Shown here: positions 6,011-10,663 of the stretch, piece after piece
Position numbering within the stretch: position 1 is the stretch's first letter
How the letters are laid out: the number at the start of each line of letters is the position of its first letter
Source: an uncultured Butyrivibrio sp.
GTDB taxonomy: Bacteria > Bacillota > Clostridia > Lachnospirales > Lachnospiraceae
Direction of reading: 5' to 3'
Length of the DNA: 10,663 nucleotides
NCBI GenBank assembly: GCA_910577605.1
Contig: CAJTON010000023.1
Location: 17,485-28,147 of the forward strand
Notes under the pieces: generated by a model
What the model was told of the DNA's origin: nothing
The model's input: the letters and a program-made list of their open reading frames with translations, nothing else
The model's database searches: none
Translations under genes and position numbers: made by a program

Positions 6011-7414
6011 GATAAGATCACAAGCAAGGGAGGAGTTCTGAATTTTGCGGACGGCAGCGATACCTACGCGTATGTTCAGGACGATCTCAATTTTATCGGT
6101 TCGGGAAGCAGCGCTTTTCTCGGCAGTAATTATTACGGCTTCGGATATTCGGACAATACGAAGGGAAGCAGCAGCGCCATTGTAATAAACGGAGAAAAGA
6201 GCTCGCTTGATATTTCGCACCTTAACAGGATGTTGTTAGGAGGACGCGCGTACATCAACATCGGTTCGGACGGATATATGACCGGAGATTCCATCGGTCT
6301 TAAAGGAAGCCAGGAGGTATACCTTGTTCCTACGGCTTATATGAACTGCTCAAATCCCTATGCGGTTAGCGACCATGCGGGAGATTCTTCCTTTACGCCC
6401 GTGGATATGACGGCGATAGAGAATTTCTTCGCGTATTCTCTGCTTGCCTCCACTCCTTACGAAGTGGTTGAAGTGAACGGGACCGCTTATGTTTATCTTA
6501 AATTCAAGAACGCGGCGGCGCAGATTCAGTATGTGAACGCGATAATAAACGGAAACAATATTGACGGCAGCGACAGCTTTGATGAAGATGTGGCGATCTT
6601 AAGAAGAATACTCAACAGAAGCGCCTCCAAGTTTACTGACGGCAATCTTGAGTTCTGGGGCGGCGGCTCGCTTTCGGCTTCAGACGTGCTTTCCGGCGGT
6701 AATCTTTATCAGGTCATAGACAACAGCATAAAGGTGGATTCTTCGGTTACCTCAAATACCGGAAACGATACTTTTATTCAGGCATGTCTTGACAAAACAA
6801 AACGCTATTCACTGCTGAAACTTTATCTGCACGATATAGGCGGCGAGAGCGGTTCGGGATTCAGTACCGACAGCTTCGCGGCGGGAACGGCAAACGGCGA
6901 CGTAGTGGTAATTGACGATATTCCTTATATTATAAATAACGGCGTGTCTATATATGATTATGTGGTGGACACGGAGCTTCTTGAGGAGTTCAGACTGTCT
7001 GTTGAGGAGGAGACTATTAAGTATGTGAGAGAAGATTACACATACGCCTCCAAGGACGGATCGTACAACACCGTTGCGATAGTAGCGGCGGGAGGAACAT
7101 ATGAGATTCCCGATGACGCTTTTTACGGCGTTATACTCGGCTACGGCTGTGATATTACGGTGGATCATGATTTTGAAGGACTGATAATCACCAACGGCAA
7201 GATCAATATAACCAACAATGCCAAAATAAGGGCTAATCATGATCTCTCCGACGATGTAATTGAGAACAATCCTGTGCTTGCACAGTATTTTAAAGCATAT
7301 CAGAACAGCGCAAATACCAATCAGGTCGATCCCGGAGATATAACCAAGTCGGATCTTCTTGCGGTTAATAATTGGAGAAAGAATTATGTGTCAGAGGAAA
7401 CACCAGTCGAGTAA
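5978..7414 (+). CDS. Beta-solenoid-like part of the PilX/GspK-like minor pilin (frameshifted continuation)
   Basis: This frame has no signal peptide or membrane helix, yet it continues the rung pattern of the preceding frame without a break (VNVTNG then VNINIG, ITSKGGVLNFADG, LNFIGSGSSAFLG, IVINGEKSSLDIS, AYINIGSDGYM). It is best read as residues 288-760 of one large pilus protein, from 5993 to the stop at 7412-7414. After the N-terminal rungs there is a less regular middle, then a closing set of strands near the end (YGVILGYGCDITVDHDFEGLIITNGKI, given in two parts: YGVILGYGCDITVDHD and FEGLIITNGKINITNN). Such an ending is common in PilX-like proteins of Bacillota, from memory. ATG 5978 does have AAAAGGGA at 5964-5971, so separate initiation cannot be excluded, but a cytoplasmic solenoid would make little sense here. 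The 3' end overlaps the next gene by 29 bases. As an exported pilus part it would be a good candidate for an adhesive tip domain. Confidence 0.7.
   Translation: MSQTGVNINIGDKITSKGGVLNFADGSDTYAYVQDDLNFIGSGSSAFLGSNYYGFGYSDNTKGSSSAIVINGEKSSLDISHLNRMLLGGRAYINIGSDGYMTGDSIGLKGSQEVYLVPTAYMNCSNPYAVSDHAGDSSFTPVDMTAIENFFAYSLLASTPYEVVEVNGTAYVYLKFKNAAAQIQYVNAIINGNNIDGSDSFDEDVAILRRILNRSASKFTDGNLEFWGGGSLSASDVLSGGNLYQVIDNSIKVDSSVTSNTGNDTFIQACLDKTKRYSLLKLYLHDIGGESGSGFSTDSFAAGTANGDVVVIDDIPYIINNGVSIYDYVVDTELLEEFRLSVEEETIKYVREDYTYASKDGSYNTVAIVAAGGTYEIPDDAFYGVILGYGCDITVDHDFEGLIITNGKINITNNAKIRANHDLSDDVIENNPVLAQYFKAYQNSANTNQVDPGDITKSDLLAVNNWRKNYVSEETPVE
7374..7377 (+). promoter_or_regulatory. Ribosome binding site fixing the FimT-like start at 7386
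   Basis: GGAG, followed by AAAG, lies eight bases before ATG 7386. The frame is open further upstream to a TTG at 7359, which would add nine residues (MRLIIGERI) but has no site. Starting at 7386 leaves a 12-residue basic leader, a normal prepilin leader length. Confidence 0.75.
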
Positions 7415-7916
7415 CAGGGGCTTTTCCGTAATTGAAGTGATTGTCGTCGTGGCGATCATGAGCGTTATGATCGGCTTGATAAGCATAACGTATACGGTTG
7501 TAAAAAAAGCTAATGTTACCAAGGCATCAAAGTCAATAGACAATCTGCTTACGACCTGCCGCGAAAAGGCGATGACCAATTCCGCAAAGGAATGGAAGGT
7601 CGTTATAGACGGCGACCGCGCCGTGATAATCAAGGTTGACTCAGAGGGCAACGAGATCGAGATCGCGTCCGAAACCATACCGTCCAACGTAGAAGTATAT
7701 GTTGTGGCGGACGACGGCGTCAGCCAGTATTATGCCGCGGATAATCCGATTTCAATATCTTTTAAGCTTTTGTCCGGAGAGGTCAGTTCCGTCTATACTA
7801 CAGGAGTAACGATCAAAGGAAGCGGTACTCAGTGCCGGATAGTTTCGGATTACAAGAACAAAAAGCAGAGTACCATAACTTTGTACTATGCCACGGGTAA
7901 GCATACTGTTGAGTAG
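7386..7916 (+). CDS. GspH/FimT-like minor prepilin
   Basis: This 176-residue prepilin has a 12-residue leader (MCQRKHQSSNRG) followed by FSVIEVIVVVAIMSVMIGLI, with cleavage after G12 and Glu at mature position 5 (E17). After the hydrophobic helix comes SKSIDNLLTTCREKAMTNSA, which fits the GspH/FimT pattern of a helix carrying an R-x-x-A element. The beta domain that follows ends with a strand pair around SFKLLSGEVSSV and TITLYYATGKHTVE, similar to the closing Gly-containing hairpins of the GspH family. The likely role is in the minor pilin complex that primes assembly or sits at the fibre tip. The gene overlaps the end of the preceding solenoid frame by 29 bases, which implies coupled translation, and its stop lies 14 bases before the next start. 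Membership of the GspH family is inferred from pattern; membership of the prepilin class is certain. Confidence 0.85.
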   Translation: MCQRKHQSSNRGFSVIEVIVVVAIMSVMIGLISITYTVVKKANVTKASKSIDNLLTTCREKAMTNSAKEWKVVIDGDRAVIIKVDSEGNEIEIASETIPSNVEVYVVADDGVSQYYAADNPISISFKLLSGEVSSVYTTGVTIKGSGTQCRIVSDYKNKKQSTITLYYATGKHTVE

Positions 7917-7930
7917 AAGAGGGATGCGTA

Positions 7931-8524
7931 ATGTTCAGAATCAGAAAACACGGTAAACATAATAAGGGATTTTCCCTGCTTGAAGTGCTGATAGCGGTTG
8001 CGATTACGGCTGTGATCGCCACGCTGATCGCCGCTTTTGTCAGCTCCGGCACGGGATATTTCAGAAAACAGAGCAATTCCATAGATTTGCAGAATATGCT
8101 TCAGGAGACCTCCAACAAAATTACGGATTCTCTTATGGAGGCGACCTCAATAGAAATTAAAGAGCAGGGAGGAAATTTATGGATATACACCGGGGATTTT
8201 GAGGAGACGGAACCCAAGGTGAAGCCCAAGCTTATCCTCTGGCTCAGATCAGCCGGTGAGATTTATGTCATGGATTATGAAATAAGCGATACGGGGTCCG
8301 TGGACGAAGGCTACTGCATGGCTAAGTACGTCAAGGATTTTAAAATAGAACTTGATCCTAAATGCGAGAATCCGGACACGCATAAATGGGAGCAGCCTCT
8401 TATGTTCAATGTTTCCATTTCGCTTGAAAACAGGGACGAGGAACGCTCGGATTCCAAAACGACGACATTGCGGAACAAAATCGAACTGCTTGAAATAAAC
8501 GGAGTAGAATACGAATTGAAGTAG
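7931..8524 (+). CDS. PilW/GspJ-like minor prepilin
   Basis: This 197-residue prepilin has a 13-residue basic leader (MFRIRKHGKHNKG) followed by FSLLEVLIAVAITAVIATLI, with cleavage after G13 and Glu at mature position 5 (E18). The helix runs on through SSGTGYFRKQSNSIDLQNML, then QETSNKITDSLMEATSIEI leads into a beta domain containing GNLWIYTGDFEET and LILWLRSAGEIYVMDYEI. The Q-x-x-L-Q-x-x-x region after the helix and the following strand pairs fit PilW/GspJ or ComGF-type pseudopilins. ATG 7931 is preceded by AGAGGG at 7918-7923, with a seven-base gap. In the GspH-I-J-K scheme it would complete the four-member minor pilin set encoded from 3973. Its substrate and partners are inferred from context. 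Confidence 0.85.
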   Translation: MFRIRKHGKHNKGFSLLEVLIAVAITAVIATLIAAFVSSGTGYFRKQSNSIDLQNMLQETSNKITDSLMEATSIEIKEQGGNLWIYTGDFEETEPKVKPKLILWLRSAGEIYVMDYEISDTGSVDEGYCMAKYVKDFKIELDPKCENPDTHKWEQPLMFNVSISLENRDEERSDSKTTTLRNKIELLEINGVEYELK

Positions 8525-8558
8525 AACGGCGCGTCAGTAATGAAAGGGGCATTGAATT

Positions 8559-10663
8559 ATGAAAAAGAAAAGAATTGGTAAAAAGGTACTTGCCGCGGCG
8601 CTTGCGGTTATGGTCTGCGCCGTTGGACTTGTCGGGATCCTGAACAGGGAAAAGGTAATGGCTCTTTTTGGAGTTGAAAAGGCGGTGGGTATGGTTTCCG
8701 GACTTACCGACGAGGAGGCGGCGAAATTCTATGCGTCCTATACCAGAGCCACTCTTGATATGGTAAACGGCGAGGTGGTGCTTACTGCCGACAGGAAAGC
8801 AAACGTCCTTACCAATATATATAAGAACAAACAGAAGCTTACTATTCTTGAGATAGTTCCGTATAAGCTTGCTTCGGTATATAATGTGCTTGTTCCGACC
8901 GAGGAGCAGAAGAATAAAATCAAAGCGTACGGAGACGAGATATTTGATACTTTTGAATATCCGTTTCGTACCGATCCGCTTGAGTGGACGGAAGGTATGA
9001 CATGGGATGAGCAATACAGGGATCCCAGCGCGAGACTGCTTACTTCGGGCAGCAGATCGCAGGATTGGGACACAGGCAAATGGCATGAAATATGCTACTC
9101 CAAGAAGTATTCACAGGGAGCGGCAAATCAGATAGCGTCGCAGTTTCAGCCGATAGAGCTTTACAGGAGCGGAACCGAAGGCAGCTACGATTATTCCGTA
9201 CTTATGCCGGATTATTATATTTCCAATCTTTTGACCGGATATGAGGAAACCAAAATATACGATTATTTTGCCAATAAGAATAATGTGGAGGTTAAGATCG
9301 TAGTTCCGGGTCAGGTTACCGCCGCCGAACTTCAGAAAATTCTTCTGGGTACGGACAACGGAAGCGGAGATCCTGTTGATTTTATTTATGTAGGCGGTTA
9401 CGCGATCGCTAATTCCGGAACGACGGGCAATATATACAGGAATGTGTTCTTTGATCAGGAAGTGCCCGCGGACGAAGAAGGCAGAAAGGCCATTGTAAAT
9501 TTCGCAAAGACCGGAGAAGGCGCGGATAATTTCCATACAAATGTGTACAGAGCCGACGGTACGGAGTATAAGGTGTCGGAGCTTGTATCAGAGAAGGTAT
9601 GGTATGATTCATACAGCAAGGACGCGGACGGAAACCTTCATTCCAACGATCTGGAGTGGAATGAGGTTGAGATGCTTATGAATTATATATTCGGAAACTA
9701 TAACCAGAACTGTGTTCATGTTGACGAGTCCGGCAATAAGCAGCAGCAGAGAGTATCCTGCGAGTTTCAGATAGCTACGCTCAGCGAAGGCATATTCTGC
9801 AATGACAGCAACGGATGCGACAATAACATAGGAAAACTTTATTATCTGCTTTGCAAGACCAGCGATCAGGCGTCGGACGAGGAGGGATGCACTCTTGATT
9901 CAACGAAGGGCTATACCTCGCTTCACCACACAGAGTCGGATAAGTCTACTCATACGCCTTATTTTGAGATTTCAACGTATTATGGAGCGGCGGATTATTT
10001 TCTTAAAGGAAACGGCTTTGATACGACCAATACGGTCACTAACAGCAACGGCGTGCAGACGGCGACCTATAACGGCAGCGCTTACTGGAGGTTCAATCTT
10101 GTCGACAGACAGGGTATTTATACCGGAAATATTGAAGATTCGGATTTCCTTAACGCTGATGAAGATTATACGCGTGAGATACAAAAGATTGCGAACGGAG
10201 AGATATATCCCAACGTAAACGCGGGGCAGAAGGAATATGAGCTTTTCTATCTGCATATGGTTTTCAACGGACGTTTCGCCGTTTATAACGGAATGCTCGG
10301 CGTAAATCCTTCCGGGGCAGGTAACCTTCTTGACTTCGGTCTGTCGCATGCGTGGGGCGCCGGAGGCTGGAGAGACGCGATATCTCATCAGAGACTTGAT
10401 CTCGCGGTGGGCGAGAACTTTATGGATCAGTTCAATATCGTGAACTATCTGCTCGGTGTGGACGAAACGGATTTCATAACGAAACCTGACGCTTATTTTA
10501 CCGGCGTTGAGCTTGAGTATGACGATAAAAACGTGGTTAAGGACGTTGAGCAGGGCGCGAATAAGAATGCATTTTTCACATATATTTATGACGACGATTA
10601 TAAATACGACGCGTCAGATAATATTATATATCCTGACAGCCTCAGGATCGGATTCGGAGCCGC
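8559..10663 (+). CDS. Large exported protein of unknown function at the end of the pilus operon (3' end outside window)
   Basis: I translated this frame by hand: it is open from ATG 8559 to the window end, 701 complete codons. AAAGGGG at 8543-8549 is the ribosome site, nine bases upstream. The N-terminus is a signal peptide or anchor: KKKRIGKK, then VLAAALAVMVCAVGLVGIL, with no clear AxA cleavage site and no good lipobox. A helical part at about 50-90 follows, then KLTILEIVPY at 93-102 and a second alpha/beta-like element, VDFIYVGG, at 273-280. A loop at 353-364 (SKDADGNLHSND) resembles an EF-hand calcium loop but lacks the first Asp. The rest is rich in Asp, Asn, Tyr and Gly, typical of surface proteins. 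The ILEIVP opening reminds me of clostridial DUF5057 proteins, but this is recall, not a search. Place and export suggest a pilus-associated surface factor or cargo. It has no prepilin motif, so it is not itself a pilin. Confidence 0.8.
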   Translation, partial: MKKKRIGKKVLAAALAVMVCAVGLVGILNREKVMALFGVEKAVGMVSGLTDEEAAKFYASYTRATLDMVNGEVVLTADRKANVLTNIYKNKQKLTILEIVPYKLASVYNVLVPTEEQKNKIKAYGDEIFDTFEYPFRTDPLEWTEGMTWDEQYRDPSARLLTSGSRSQDWDTGKWHEICYSKKYSQGAANQIASQFQPIELYRSGTEGSYDYSVLMPDYYISNLLTGYEETKIYDYFANKNNVEVKIVVPGQVTAAELQKILLGTDNGSGDPVDFIYVGGYAIANSGTTGNIYRNVFFDQEVPADEEGRKAIVNFAKTGEGADNFHTNVYRADGTEYKVSELVSEKVWYDSYSKDADGNLHSNDLEWNEVEMLMNYIFGNYNQNCVHVDESGNKQQQRVSCEFQIATLSEGIFCNDSNGCDNNIGKLYYLLCKTSDQASDEEGCTLDSTKGYTSLHHTESDKSTHTPYFEISTYYGAADYFLKGNGFDTTNTVTNSNGVQTATYNGSAYWRFNLVDRQGIYTGNIEDSDFLNADEDYTREIQKIANGEIYPNVNAGQKEYELFYLHMVFNGRFAVYNGMLGVNPSGAGNLLDFGLSHAWGAGGWRDAISHQRLDLAVGENFMDQFNIVNYLLGVDETDFITKPDAYFTGVELEYDDKNVVKDVEQGANKNAFFTYIYDDDYKYDASDNIIYPDSLRIGFGA

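Noticed and set aside
8540..8581. Tiny frame (13 codons) before the last gene as a leader peptide
   Set aside because: No ribosome site of its own, and it overlaps the ribosome site and start of the large exported protein; no attenuator hairpin is seen.
8406..9086. 226-codon open frame on the minus strand
   Set aside because: It lies across the ends of two well-supported + strand genes with clear prepilin or export signals and ribosome sites; its protein looks like an antisense shadow rich in Arg, Ser and Leu.
9895..10218. 107-codon + strand frame inside the last gene
   Set aside because: It is an alternate frame of the large exported protein, which is open throughout; the product is Arg/Ile-rich and has no ribosome site.
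1..10663. tRNA, rRNA, CRISPR array, insertion sequence, attachment site or terminator
   Set aside because: I saw no regularly spaced direct repeats, no transposase-like protein, no tRNA-like arms, and no GC stem followed by a T run; coding sequence fills nearly the whole window.

Overview
This window is a stretch of a type IV pilus (T4P) biogenesis operon, all genes on the + strand, most likely from a Gram-positive anaerobe of the class Clostridia. The reasons are the Clostridia-like codon use (many ATA Ile and AGA/AGG Arg codons beside GC-richer ones), strong Bacillota-type AGGAGG-like ribosome sites, a PilM-PilN fusion like the pilMN gene named in Clostridioides difficile (from memory), and no outer-membrane parts (PilQ/PilP). 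A Lachnospiraceae- or Oscillospiraceae-type gut organism is my best guess; genus cannot be read from the sequence.

Layout: (i) 1-304, the C-terminal end of a protein that looks like the major pilin; (ii) 358-1116, prepilin peptidase PilD with zinc-type cysteines and both catalytic aspartates; (iii) 1139-2812, a PilM actin-like domain fused to a PilN membrane protein; (iv) 2815-3957, a PilO-like protein with a long extra C-terminal domain; (v) 3973-5127, a large PilV-like minor prepilin with a TTG start; (vi) 5131-7414, a very large PilX/GspK-like minor prepilin with a beta-solenoid-like body, split by a +1 frameshift near 5992; (vii) 7386-7916, a GspH/FimT-like minor prepilin; (viii) 7931-8524, a PilW/GspJ-like minor prepilin; (ix) 8559 to beyond the end, a large exported protein of unknown function (701 complete codons visible).

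How they work together: PilD trims and methylates all the prepilins. PilMN and PilO form the inner-membrane alignment platform that links a cytoplasmic motor ATPase (PilB/PilT with PilC, not in this window, probably upstream) to the growing fibre. The four minor prepilins have the make-up of a GspH-I-J-K style tip/initiation complex; the PilX/GspK-like one lacks Glu5, as GspK does, and would cap the fibre. The last protein is a candidate pilus-associated surface factor or cargo.

Genes are separated by 2-53 bases or overlap, every start has a recognisable ribosome site, and I found no internal terminator, so the window reads as one transcript. No tRNA, rRNA, CRISPR array, insertion sequence or attachment site was seen. 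The most unusual points are the frameshifted giant minor pilin, the PilO C-terminal extension, and the unknown exported protein.
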